Origin: Mytilisepta virgata
Lineage: Eukaryota; Mollusca; Bivalvia; Mytilida; Mytilidae
Reading direction: 5' to 3'
Assembly (NCBI GenBank): GCA_028015205.1
Contig: JAPWFG010000018.1
Coordinates: 1,798,001-1,862,000 of the forward strand
Length of the DNA: 64,000 nt
Shown: in pieces, positions 36,901 to 46,994 of the stretch
Layout of the letters: each line of letters opens with the position of its first letter
Numbering within the stretch: the stretch's first letter is position 1
The notes under the pieces: model-generated
Told to the model about the DNA's origin: nothing
What the model saw: only the letters and a program-made list of their open reading frames with translations
Database searches by the model: none
Position numbers and translations under genes: made by a program

Positions 36901-39900
36901 TTAAACTTAAAGTTTTGAATTTTTAAATAACAAGGACAGAGCCTTTTACTAATTCTAAGGGAACAAAGACTTCATTCGATGGAGGCAAGGAGGAAACTTG
37001 AGAGAGAAAATAGGACAGCAAAATTTTATGAAAAAAAAAAGAGAAAAAAACTCGGTTGAAAATTACCAATAATCAACTAAGTGTAGATTTGGAAAAAATC
37101 TATGGGTGCTTGTGTACAAAAACCCACCTTTTCATAAAAGCCACTACATCGATCTCACTTAACAGGTGTGTGTATAATTAATCTCTTTGTATGATATATA
37201 CTTTTTTCAGACGGAGTTTATAAACTTACTTTAGTTATACCTCGGGATGATTGTGAAAAGGAACGAGGGACGTACAAGTGTTCTTTTTTCTTAAAACTGA
37301 AATCGGGAAAATATCAAAGGGAGGAAAGTACATTGGATCTAAATCAGTTGCAGTGTAAGTATAGAAAGAAATCTTTTGAGATCTTACCTTTTATGGATCG
37401 ATGAATTATTGTTTAACGCCCAGTGACAACCATTAAGTGCATATCAGTACGAGAACATGTTGATATGATATGAATATGAACTCTACTTTATACTAGACCG
37501 TCATGCTGAGCCGGATTTTTAACGTGCTAGGATCAAATTTGAAGTAAAAAGGAAGGACCAGGATCTTGGCAAAACAAATTAAAAGACAGAATCACCATAA
37601 TTGTGAAAAAATGGAGGATCTGAGTCAATCAGTAATTTTTTTGGTTTAATTGAGAATAAAAATTTAGGCCTCAATAGCGGCCGAAAAAATCCAGGACCAA
37701 AATTTCGCCGAAAAAAAATAGGCAGGATCAAACATTTAATCCTAGCACCCCTCCCCCACCCTCCATAAAAATCAAATGTTTGCTCCCGACGAGATGCAAT
37801 GTTCTTGACGATGGGAACCATTTTCTTTTAAATTGTAAGATAAACGCATATAAAAAAAATTCGATTCATCCTCTAAAAATTTTAACCTTACCGATAAAGT
37901 TAAATACATTCAATACAATAGAACGTGTTTGTCGTACTGGAGTCTTCATCAATTAGCCTTTAGAACTGAAGACATCAGACCCTGGTCAGACAGGATCTTA
38001 AGGTTACACTTTAATTTTTAATTCATATGTCTTTTCATTGTTTGGCTTTGTTATCATGACATTTATGTATAGCTTTGACCTTAAGGGGTGTAATAATGCA
38101 AATAAATATCATATAATAAATTTATTCTTAAATGTCACATTATTGTTGTCTAATTTTTTTATGGATATCCCATATTCTTATATTTTCATTTTGGTATGTA
38201 CAGATCATGAAGTTGATAATAAAAATTTAATATCATTATTTATAAATGTAATATAAAAATTTTCTTTTACACCAGTTAAGGAGTTTCTTCGTTATGACGC
38301 ATGTATAACTAGAAATTTGGGTTGGCATATCTTATGTCTGTCCGTCTATCCGGATCAACCCTGGGCTCTTCATAAAAAAAAATTTACATGCTGATGTGCA
38401 TTTGCATGTTGATATGATAATGAATGAAGCTGCACATACCGTCTAGGTTAATGAATTTTTCATTAGCTTTATCATTATATGCATGATATATTTATATAAG
38501 TTTTATTATTCCCCTTCAGAAGAGGAGATATAAATAATCAAGTGTTCGCAGATTTCGAAACGGATTCATTTTGACGCTATTGGGATATCCGTCAAGCTCA
38601 GTGATCCTTTCCGATTTTTAAATTATTTTTTGGTTTTGAGAAATAATTTGTTGAAATTTTCAATTACAATTTTTAAAAAAATGGTAGGAACATGTACCAT
38701 AGAATGCTGAATACAACAGCTAAAAGAGTTTTTAATCCTATTCTCGACGGAAAAATCCAGTTAACATACGGCTTTGGGGTGGTCGCGGGGACGGTCGCAC
38801 ACAGTGATAAGAAACGTCTTGCTTGCTGTCAGATTGAAAGTCCATTTCTTGTGTTTGTGTTAATTCCATTACAGGCACGAAAAGCATGAAAAACATGAAA
38901 GGTAAAAAAACGGACAAAACACCAAACAAAAATAAACCCGATAAGCATCATCATGGACATAAACACAAGGATAAAGAACACAACGGAAAGCATGAAAATT
39001 CAGGGAAGCCACACAATCATAAGGAGAAAGAAGGACACAAGCATCACAAGTCTAAGAACGCAACAGAAAAACACTCCAAAAAATCTAAGAAAAAGAAGAA
39101 AGAGGTTGATGGCATGCTTATAGGTGTTCTGGCTGGTGTAGGGGTTTTTGTCATATTGTTTATTGGAATATGTATATAGTAAGTAGGTTGTCTAAGAGTT
39201 TTCTATTTAAAAAAATGTTATGAAGACCTGGGAACATGTAATTAAAAATATAAGACTGTTTACGTCAAGTAATTATATTTTTGGTGTTAAATTTGATGTA
39301 ATTTAAAGAAATTTGTAATTGAGCCATTTTTTAATTACATATACATGTAATAGTAATTTAATTACTTGCCAAAATTAGAGTGCAATTACATTCCAGTTAC
39401 ATTTCAATTTCAAAAATTAAAAAAAAAGCAAATAATTTTAAAAAAAAACTGAGGTCGAATAAGATGACAAGACAAACTGATACCAACATCATGACATAAT
39501 GTATTAACATGCACATGTTTGCTGTAAAGTTTGAATATTAAAATGATGCTGAAACCATTTTGTACACTAAGATAAAGTAATGGTGATGTAATTAATTACT
39601 TCCCTCAAAATGGTAAATGTAGGATATTTGAGAAAGAAGTGTTTTCCATCCTCTATCTCATTGCAGAACTTGCAGAACCTTTGATCTCTAGGGATCTTAA
39701 TATGTCTACCCTTTTCTATTAAAAGAGTGTGTTCGCTAATTCTAAATTTAGTTAATAGTTTTCTGGAGTCAGAATGGTTATGTTTTAGGTATAATTCTTT
39801 GTTCAATTTGCCCTATAAAGTTATAGTGACCCAATTTCTAAACAATTCAATATAAACCCTGTGAACAGTATGTCACGTGACATATATAAACCAATCACCA

Positions 39901-41561
39901 AAGAATGAAGTAATACAAATATACATCTACTTACATCAGAACTTTCTAGTATAGTTAATAACATGGCTGATGAAGCAGTGATTGGAGAATAATTATAAAT
40001 TGTTAAATGCATAAAACCATCAAACTTCTTTAGAAGATGTAAATCTAAAGTTTAGATGCAAATTTTTGTCAGAATTATACTACATTATAATTCACGGAGA
40101 AACCATTGCATGAAGTAATCCGTCTTTAGATATTATGCAAACATCTGTTAGGTCCAAATCTTGCCCAATTTATTAATAATAGTATTTAAACCTGGACTGC
40201 TTAGGCATCGACCATTTTATTACCAAGGGATGCACTGGGATTTTTATGTTCGATACAAAATTGTTTTGCCCTTTGGTAGAAAACATTTTATTTTTTTTGG
40301 AGAACAACCCGAAACCAAAATGTTTTAGGGGGTTCATACATAAAAATCTTCAGTCTCAAAACCCCAAATTAGTGTTTTTTTGTGACAAAGGGAAAAAAAC
40401 TTCAGACAAACATGGATGCAAAATATTTTTTTCAAAAAAATTCAAGCCCCCCCCCCCCCCCCCCCCCCGAGTAATAAAATGTTTGTGCCTTATATAAATG
40501 GTTAAATAGTTCCTTAAAAACAGTAACAATTTAAAATGTTTTATAAATTTAGTTGTTGTAAGAGAAAGAAAAAGAAGAAAGGAGAGAAAGACGATGTAAA
40601 TTTGGATGACATGAATGACAAGGTAATTTAATATTTAAAAATCTAAATCTTAGTGGTCTTCCAAATACACTTTGAAATCAGTTTTGAAAGTTCATATGGA
40701 CAGAATGCTTAAAATGTGTAGCCTTTTAAAGTGGTAATATATGAAGTCTGTTTATTTATATCACTGTCATGACTGTATTTTATAAATCACATACCAATAA
40801 ATTTTGGAACTTTAGTAGTACATAAATACATTTCAGTTATTTTAATAATTTAAAAAAAAAAACAATAATTAATTTTCAATGAAAATTATTTATGTCAAAA
40901 TACAATAAAACAAAATCACTGACATATGGGTTTTAGTCGTTTGTTCATTACTTTCTAGGATTTAAACAAGTACGTAAGAAATTATAAAATTAAAATTATT
41001 TATTCAATCTACTGTGATGGTTTAAATGTCAAAATGGCTTGGCAATCCGTGGGTACAATGCATATTTTTGATTGAACTAACCTATCTAGATAAAATCAAA
41101 GCATGTTGTATCTAGGTAAAATTGTACTACTTTGTGAAATTATTATCCACACACCCCCTCCCTAAAAAATCTTCTTGTCTACAAAGTTTCATTGGACCAT
41201 TGATATACAACACACAAGAAGTTAATCTACCAAGAAAAACCTAAAAAATAGAATACGTTTTTCTATTTATTTTTTTCAGCAGCATTACAATGTTCTTTTG
41301 GTTTATAAATTTCAGATGAAAGATGTTTACACAGAGAAGAAAAAATCAAGAGAAAATTTAGGCAGAGCATCTATTTCAAACATGCCTCGTGCTCCTCCCG
41401 CACCTCCAAATCTACCAGCTAACAGAGCAAGTGCTCATACCATGAACAGAGCACCAGGTCAAAACAGATTTCCTTCACCCCATAATGTTGAATCACAACC
41501 AAAAGTAAGACGTCTACATAGTGGGCTGATGAATCAGATTCATGGTGCACGCATTGATTAA
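30931..41561 (+). CDS. Paralogue B: Ig-like, His-rich single-pass membrane protein
   Basis: Coding exons 30931-31121, 35666-35744, 36127-36414, 37211-37354, 38875-39178, 40553-40622 and 41316-41561 join in frame, about 440 residues; the first coding exon was not found. Order: end of signal peptide (IFRVLILGLGVSLL), glycosylation-rich head (NRT, NCS twice, NVS), a REDKKLMSYFGKL segment, an Ig-like domain over two exons, a Lys/His-rich stalk (HHHGHKHKDK and similar), a transmembrane helix (MLIGVLAGVGVFVILFIGI), a basic CCKRKKKKKG start and an acidic DDVNLDDMNDK. The last exon has one VYTEKK and a proline-rich PRAPPAPPNLP. No ITIM or ITAM is seen. Surface location and ligand or metal binding by the stalk are inferences. 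The family is unknown to me; the gene model rests on consistent phases and on comparison with paralogue A. Confidence 0.78.
31430..31720 (+). repeat. Foldback-type repeat, inverse copy at 42945-43295
   Basis: Contains AATAATTCTTGGTGGCTTTAA, AAAGGCCCTTTATGTCAAAT, TCTGTGACGTTGGAACCAA and AAGCAGGTCATATTAGAAT. The same blocks occur in reverse order and complement at 42945-43295. It lies in gene B's intron after the signal exon and has no match in gene A. Confidence 0.7.
31721..32515. other. Intronic, nothing recognised
   Basis: Sequence present in B's long intron but not in A's. No coding or repeat identity was established. Confidence 0.35.
32520..32925 (+). mobile_element. Probable Penelope-like terminal-repeat fragment
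   Basis: A T-rich stretch with GGCGTTTGTTTGTTGCGTTT, TTCCTCGGCTTTCGAAT and CTTTTTGATCATGTTTGGC, ending in a hammerhead-like core at 32856-32889. T-rich leaders followed by a hammerhead are known from Penelope-like pLTRs. Assignment is by pattern only. The 96-codon hydrophobic frame over it is a composition artefact. Confidence 0.45.
32850..32895 (+). ncRNA. Candidate hammerhead-ribozyme motif
   Basis: CTGATGA (32856-32862), a 4-bp stem with pentaloop (GTTG TAAAT CGAT, two G-T pairs), GAAA (32876-32879), then a 3-bp helix III (ATG/CAT, loop TGCG) and the triplet ATC at 32887-32889. Geometry matches minimal type-I hammerheads. Helix I pairing is weak, so it may be decayed. Confidence 0.4.
32926..33800. 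other. Intronic, nothing recognised
   Basis: AT-rich sequence of gene B's intron without a supported feature; absent from the equivalent intron of gene A. Confidence 0.35.
33800..34600 (+). other. Intron segment conserved between A and B
   Basis: Colinear with about 13400-14000 in gene A (CTTTCAACAAATTACAAG, TTTCCTGCCTAATTTCTAT, CGCTTAAAATAATAGTATTC, AATACAGGACGAAGTTTATA). No open exon with consistent splice sites was found in it. A small foldback at 33953-34018 (TGGCACCCCC...GGGGTGCCA) is present only in B. Confidence 0.6.
34680..35440 (-). pseudogene. LINE reverse-transcriptase fragment
   Basis: On the minus strand, broken frames read KKAFDSVWRQ, a GVRQGDNLSP-like region that has decayed, NIFNIYVNDIPNNFDDSC, INCLMFADN (from FADD) and LLLSETPEGLQRSINKL, then YCDEWQLSINK. 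This is a non-LTR RT related to the one at 8850. It ends about 220 bp before gene B's exon at 35666 and is absent from gene A. Confidence 0.75.
36127..36414 (+). CDS. Gene B exon: first half of the Ig-like domain
   Basis: The exon begins after TTATCCAG and encodes GNGLCKQSGCLSS, then VTKLKCGVKRK (strand-B cysteine), MGVLYEIVRPG and FQPIVGITKHKK. The usual strand-C tryptophan is Leu/Tyr. I place the donor at GTACGG (36415), because it gives the phase-1 end needed by the next exon (AC of Asn). The donor is inferred; no better GT in phase was seen before the stop at 36459-36461. Confidence 0.65.
36430..36835 (+). mobile_element. LINE 3'-end fragment inside the Ig-domain intron
   Basis: Reads RKLIT..., IIEKGRYLQIPREERLCKNC and EIHFFLYCD, the C-terminal zinc-knuckle region of a LINE ORF2. 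A 3' UTR follows, ending GACAATAAAGATTTGAATTG. It starts within about 15-20 bp of the inferred donor of the first Ig exon. Confidence 0.7.
37211..37354 (+). CDS. Gene B exon: second half of the Ig-like domain
   Basis: Preceded by CTTTTTTCAG and followed by GTAAGT. It encodes DGVYKLTLVIPRDD then ERGTYKCSFFLKLKSGKY, the classical E/F-strand pattern of an Ig domain with its second cysteine. Phase-1 introns bound the two-exon cassette on both sides and also split it. Confidence 0.8.
37395..37530 (-). repeat. Partial SINE (family of 5528-5888)
   Basis: Matches the tail half of the 5.5 kb copy (ATTGTTTAACGCCCAGTG, TACTAGACCGTCATGCTGAG) without the tRNA-like head. Confidence 0.65.
37530..37800 (-). 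repeat. Inverse copy of the 29256 repeat
   Basis: On the minus strand it starts GGGAGCAAACATTTGATTTT, then GGAGGGTGGGGGAGGGGTGC and TTTGATCCTGCCTATTTTT. It sits in gene B's intron after the Ig cassette, within the 2.3 kb that gene A lacks. Confidence 0.7.
38875..39178 (+). CDS. Gene B exon: His/Lys-rich stalk and transmembrane helix
   Basis: About 100 residues. The first 75 are almost only Lys, His, Asn, Glu and Gly, with a HHHGHKHKDK core and many HK pairs, followed by SKKSKKKKKEVDG and a hydrophobic helix. The composition would bind divalent metals or polyanions; that is inference. It is the counterpart of 16045-16405 in gene A, where HEQTGHK heptads take the place of the irregular His-rich run. 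Confidence 0.8.
39240..39620 (+). repeat. TGTAATTAATTACA-rich repeat (B copy)
   Basis: Colinear with 16441-16925 in gene A, in the intron after the transmembrane exon; it ends where a minus-strand LINE fragment begins. Confidence 0.65.
39615..39810 (-). mobile_element. LINE 3'-end fragment
   Basis: Minus strand reads ELYLKHNHSDSRKLLTKFRI, then LLIEKGRHIKIPRDQRFCKFC and KHFFLKYP, the zinc-knuckle end of a LINE ORF2, as at 36430 and 49410. It was inserted in B's intron and is absent from A. Confidence 0.7.
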
Positions 41562-41689
41562 TCTCAAATTTATTTATATATGACACATTTAGGTAACTTT
41601 GAGTATTGATTACTGCAAGATTTTATTCCAAATGTATAAGACTGAAAAATACGTTAGTTCTGAACATTACTATAAAGGCAAAAGTTGGC

Positions 41690-41815
41690 AGTTCTGGAAT
41701 AGCACTAGTGAAAATTTCAGGTTATGGAAAATAGTGAAAATTTCAGTTCTGTAATAGTTCTATTGAAAAATGTCAGTTCTGGAAAAGTAATAGTGAAAAT
41801 TTCAGCTCTGGAAAT
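41690..41815 (+). repeat. Short tandem repeat in gene B 3' UTR
   Basis: Repeats of AGTTCTGGAA...TAGTGAAAATTTC at about 30-40 bp spacing between the stop codon and the poly(A) signal. Confidence 0.65.
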
Positions 41816-41828
41816 GTTCTGAATGTAC

Positions 41829-41834
41829 AATAAA
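41829..41834 (+). terminator. Candidate poly(A) signal of gene B
   Basis: AATAAA 268 bp after the stop codon at 41559-41561, the first canonical hexamer downstream. Confidence 0.5.
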
Positions 41835-41849
41835 TACTTTGTCCAAAAT

Positions 41850-42940
41850 TTGTTTTTTTTTTAAATTCGGATTTTACATATATGAATTGATGTTTATTGA
41901 TTGATAAATAATAAATGGTACGTAAATATTAAATTAATCAGTTTCCTTTTTTTTCTTTTATACTAAATCTCCACTGATTTTTTAACTGGAAATAAATCTT
42001 GTCATTAGTTAGGTAACGTATCTTGCAAGCCAAGTGGTGAGAGCTGACACTCCAATCAGTAATGAAGGAACTCGGTCCTGTTATAATGTGAACATACCAA
42101 AATATGCTTACCCAGCATGTAATATCATCCGAAGTTTTTGTGCGAGTTCATCATATTTGTTCTTTAGTTTTTGGGCTGTCTTCATCTTATTGACAGTTTT
42201 TTTTTTTTATCTTGTTTTATTTATATCTTTGTGATATTTTGTCTTTGAATTACTGTCCCTCGAATTTGTCTTGTATATTTATTTTGATATTAAGGGCTTT
42301 CATTTTATATCTTAATCCTTTAAAATTCTTTGCTATGGTACAATTCATATGATGGATATATGTCTTTTTGGTCTGTTCACTTCAGAGATGGGATGCTGCC
42401 TTTTGGACATTAAACTCTATATACGTTCATATTTTCTCACATATTTAATCAAGTTTTTTTAAATATATAAATAGGTAAATGGACAGACCTGGGGTCAATT
42501 ACATCCCAAAGTAATTAATTACACTAATCTTTAAATGTAAATGTAATTAATTACATCACAATTACATTGATCTTTAAATGTACATGTAATTAATTACATT
42601 ACAATTAAATTGCCATTACTTCTAGGGTTGATATCAAGGATAAATGAATACACTTGCATCTTTTGCTCCTGTCAAGTACACTTAATCATTGACTTTTCTT
42701 TCATGAGAAATTCATGTCAAATTCAGATGAATTTCAGATGAAAATTTTATGTTCATTTCACATGAATTGAACTAATACTGTTGTAGTGCATCTAATTGAT
42801 AAAAACAATGCATGAAAAGAGTATTTTGATTTTCGTGTTATTTTTATCTGAATTTTTTCAAGTGATTTTAACATACAAACTCACGAGCTTATTTTGTCTG
42901 CGATATAAATCAATTAAAAATGTGCATGTTTGGGCAGAGG
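41850..42940. other. Intergenic; T-rich repeat and AATTA repeat
   Basis: No gene. Positions 42150-42330 are T-rich and look like the tail of a dispersed repeat. Positions 42490-42610 repeat TGTAATTAATTACAT, the family seen in both Ig-related genes. Confidence 0.45.
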
Positions 42941-42944
42941 AATA

Positions 42945-43295
42945 TTCGAATATGACCTGCTAGCTTCAAATGCTTTCAGTATACATACCTGGTAAAATAT
43001 GGATATTTTATTCCAACGTCACAGATGTCAGACGGATTGTTTGGCAACGTCGTAGTAAAGTTTCCTTAAGCTTTAACCACGTCATAGTATAATTTGCATC
43101 GTGTAATTACATTTTCCTGTCTGAATACCCATGTTGCAGCATTTTAAAATGTCTATTAGAATAGAAATAATTCACTATAGATGGCCCTTTATGCCGATAT
43201 TTACTATTCGCTGTCGCTTGTGGCAAAATATTTGGAATAAAGGGCCTATCCATGGTAAATCAGGATATTTTGAAGCCACCATGAATTATTTCTTA
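42945..43295 (-). repeat. Inverse partner of the 31430-31720 repeat
   Basis: Carries the complements of the 31430 blocks in reversed order (GAATATGACCTGCTAGCTTC, TTCCAACGTCACAGATGTC, GGAATAAAGGGCC, GAAGCCACCATGAATTATTT). Together the two copies bracket most of gene B as a wide inverted repeat. Confidence 0.7.
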
Positions 43296-43984
43296 AGCAA
43301 TTTTAATGCTGTTGTTCATCTTAAAGTTTGTATGAGTTCTTTGACGTGGTTTTAAGAAAATAATGCACTTGTTGTATTCTCTGACATAATGTTTGAGTAG
43401 CTACTTGCTTACTGATAAGGGGTAACAGAAATTTCAATTAAATATAACACAGCCTTCAAATAGTTAAGTGAGAAATAACTTAGTTTTAGCTGCAAAATTT
43501 CACATCCATTTTCACCAAAACATGCAACCAGCAAAGGTTGTCCTTTGGACCCTTATTCAATTTCAACAAAATCAAAAAGAATTTATTAAAAACTACTCTT
43601 TATTATGTTTCCATATATTACTGAATAAAATACAAAATATGATTTGAATGTACAGATAAAAATGGCACTAAACAAATGACTTGATTAATTACATGTATAT
43701 TCCAGTTGTATAAAATGTTGGTGATTTTCTTTCAGATGGAACTCATGCATATAGCTTCAGGAAAAACACAATAAAAAACCCCACTTTTTCTTTAGAACAT
43801 AAGTAATTCAATGACCGCTCAAATGTTAGGCAGATAAAATGACAAAACGTTTTGAAGTTTAAAAGCGATAACGAAAAACATTAAACTTAATAACCATTAA
43901 CCAATTAAAAAACAGAAATCTGTCAATTTTCTGAATTATAATAAAATTAGAATATTTAAAAGTACAAAATTAATTCAAAATATG

Positions 43985-44650
43985 TGAGTTTTCCAAGGAA
44001 GAGGTGTGTCGCCTGTGTGCAGGAAAAGCTAAATCTAAACCAATCACCCATAAAATTGAAGATTTATGTGTAGCAGGAGATGAGAAGGTACAAGACAGAG
44101 AAAGTTTCATCAAATTCCTTTGGGCGGTTAAGGAGTAGTTGAGGATATAAGATTTCATCCCCACTTTTTTTAAAACATTAATTATTAGCAAAGAAAATAA
44201 AAATTATCTGAAAATGAAATATATTTGCACATCTTTGCATTAAGATAATCTGAACTTTATTTAGAAATGCATAATTATACCCTAAGGGTTGAAAGCCTAT
44301 ATAAGTACAAACATAAAGAGTACAATACAACATAATAAGAAAAAAAAAAAAAAAAAGGTAATGCACAGATAAAGTTTCATCAAATTGCTTTGAGCGGTTT
44401 AGAAGTAGTTGAGGATAGAAGATTTCATCCTCTTTTTTTCAAAAAACGTCAATTTTTACAAAGATATTAAAATTTTCTAAAAATGAAATATATATGCACA
44501 CCTTTGCATTAAGGTTAATGCACAGAGAAAGTTTCATCAAATTCCTTTGAGCGGTTTACGAGTACTTGAGGATAGAAAAAAGTGTGACGACGCAAGACAA
44601 CAGATAGCAATCCCTATGTGTCGACCATGCGTTCCGCAGGCAATACAACA
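43985..44650. mobile_element. Pearl-like element, short copy
   Basis: Left end TTTTCCAAGGAAGAGGTGTGTCGCCTG and right end CGACCATGCGTTCCGCAGGC match the ends of the element at 58376-59490. Inside are three degenerate units around AAAGTTTCATCAAATTCCTT and GAGTAGTTGAGGATA, one of them split by a short insertion. No coding capacity. Confidence 0.7.
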
Positions 44651-44654
44651 ATGT

Positions 44655-45330
44655 TACTGCTAATTCTGTAACTATTAAACATAATATAGTTGGATTATCT
44701 CCCTTCGTCTCCGAAGTTATTGATTACATGAAAAATAAGAAATACAATCGAATATACATGTGTAACAATGATAGAAATATTTATACATGTATCAAAATAA
44801 AAGATGAATGTATATATGTAAAAAGTATGTACACATGGTATTTTATTCAAGAATGATTGTATACATATGAATCTTGTAAATCCTCTAGACCCCACAAACC
44901 TATTTGCGATTACCTAATGGTAAATATTATCCATCTTATTAAACCAGAATTGCATGTATATGAAATATTTTTTCCATAAACAAAAAAAAAATGGCTCCAA
45001 AATTTTAATGACTAAATGAAATTTTAATTTAACTTTAAATTGCATACCTACTCAATTTTATGTTAAGTTAAGATATTTGAATCTTTCGAACAAATATGTA
45101 GATATACATGTCAATACAGAGAGATTCTGACAAGAAAAATCTCTTGAGTGAAAAGAAAGTTATGAAAAATATTGAAACCTTCTGTTGATATAATATTAAA
45201 ATATTCACAAAAATCATGAAAAATCATAAATCACAACCATATATTACATGTTTTTGATATGTATTCCTTTTCTTTTAAACTAACTGTCAACATATTTTTT
45301 CTTGATAGTCTTCTTCAAATTTTAAAATTC
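44655..45330. other. 3' flank of the dispanin gene, nothing else recognised
   Basis: AT-rich sequence that on the minus strand follows the stop codon at 45335 and probably holds the 3' UTR. No clear AATAAA was assigned. Confidence 0.35.
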
Positions 45331-45334
45331 TGTC

Positions 45335-46354
45335 TCAGTAGTTGAACTTCAGATGGTACCACAGAACCTGAGCTATGATACATGCCAATAGGAAAAACGT
45401 ACAGAATATTCCTCCGATTGCTGTACCTTTGGCATAGGCACCATACTTGGATGCTTTGATGTAATTACATCTATTGAAGTAGTCTCGAGAGATTTCTGAA
45501 ATAGCAGGGTTGATAAATTTTAATACTTGCTTGCTAAAAGTAATTCAGTAAAAACAAATAATGAATCTTTTAAATCCATATAATTCTTAAACTTAAAATT
45601 ACATAAATATACATATTTAGTCATTCTGTTTTGCCATACCTACAATTTATGATATTCACTATTTCCCTTCTAGTCTAGATTTTATGTGTTTACAAATTCA
45701 AAATCTCCATCCCCCCACCACCACAACCCCCCAAAGAAAAACCATATCAAATCATGACCTATGGGAAAATATAAGCCAATTAGAATAGTGATAGGAAAAA
45801 ATGTCCTCTATAGTATAAAAAATTCATATATTACTACTGTCAAATGACTTTAATAAAAAAATCATATAATACAGTTGGCTCTCGTTATCTAAAAATGGAG
45901 GGGACAGGCAACAACAGTTAGAGATATCAGGAGGAAATATAGTGCAAAATTTAATCTGGGACTAAAACATCACTTTGAGATATCAGGAGTTTTGAGATAA
46001 CAAGAATCAACTGTACAATAATTATAAAATTACAAATGTACATTTTATTTAAAACATACCTGCTAACAAAATTGCAATTATACCAAAAATAGGATTGATA
46101 GCTATGGAACAGCAAGCCAAACCAAAATTGTCATCTGGTTTCTTCATTTTATCTGGAGCCTGCTGCACAATGGGGAGGAATGTTGAAGCATGTGATGGTG
46201 TGTAAGTTGAGTAGAAACTCCTATGGCTGTAAGTCATACTGGCCTGGGAGCCAGAGTAGTATGATGGCCATTTCTGGAGCTCAAATGCACTCCCCATCTC
46301 CGATCCCATCTCAGATCCACCTTTGGATCCAGGGTAATAGTTGAAATTTGACAT
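45335..46354 (-). CDS. Dispanin / CD225-domain (IFITM-like) membrane protein
   Basis: Exon 1 runs 46354-46060 and exon 2 45495-45335, joined at a phase-1 GT-AG intron, giving 151 residues. The N-terminal 75 residues are rich in Ser, Tyr, Met and Gly (SKGGSEMGSEMGSAFELQ) with no signal peptide and should face the cytosol. Then comes NFGLACCSIAINPIFGIIAI (first membrane segment, with a CC pair that could be palmitoylated), a short loop with ISRDYFNRCNYIKASKYG, and GTAIGGIFCTFFLLACIIA (second segment). This two-segment layout is the CD225 domain of dispanins, the family of vertebrate IFITM, PRRT and SynDIG proteins. An acceptor at 46371-46372 (TTCTCGTTACAG) implies an upstream 5' UTR exon, not located. 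A role in membrane fusion or antiviral defence would be extrapolation. Confidence 0.8.
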
Positions 46355-46654
46355 GTTGAAAAGTTATGTACTGTAACGAGAACAAAAAATAAATCTTTGT
46401 ATGTCCCATTTCATATAATGCACAAATTTCATTTACATATTTGTTTGGGAATTGGTTTTGTGAGATTGACAAGGAGAAATTAATTGTAATTGTATGGACA
46501 AGAAACTCAGGACAATAATAAATTGGAATCCATGCTTAATGAACATTTTTTAGGATTAATAAACATGATTGCGATTCTTGATTTTCTCCACGACAGATTT
46601 TCGATAAATTTTTGATAACTTGTGACAGCTAATGACCGTAGTAAATTAAATGAT

Positions 46655-46990
46655 GGATGAATTTTTGTTTAACGTCCAGTGGCAACCATTAGGTGCATAT
46701 CATAACGAGAACAAATGATCCCGTCTTTGTACTACACCGAAATGCTGAGCCGGGTTTTTAATGTGCTAGATCATGTGGTAAATGTTCGCAGGAAGCTATA
46801 TCACCCCACTCAGACACATTATACAGACGTCACGCCGACCAGTCCGTTGCTCTTTCTCCTATATGATGCGTGCTTGGCTGAGAAGCAGCAAATACCATTT
46901 TTAATGTCTTTGGTTTGACCCGACCGGGGATCAAACCCACGACCTTCCGCACTCGAGGTGAGCATACTAACCACCAGACTGTCAAGGCTG
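46655..46990 (-). repeat. tRNA-derived SINE (family of 5528-5888)
   Basis: Runs from TTTTTGTTTAACGTCCAGTG (tail) to GGTCGTGGGTTTGATCCCCG (B box on the minus strand). It lies about 300 bp upstream of the dispanin start. Confidence 0.75.
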
Positions 46991-46994
46991 TGTA

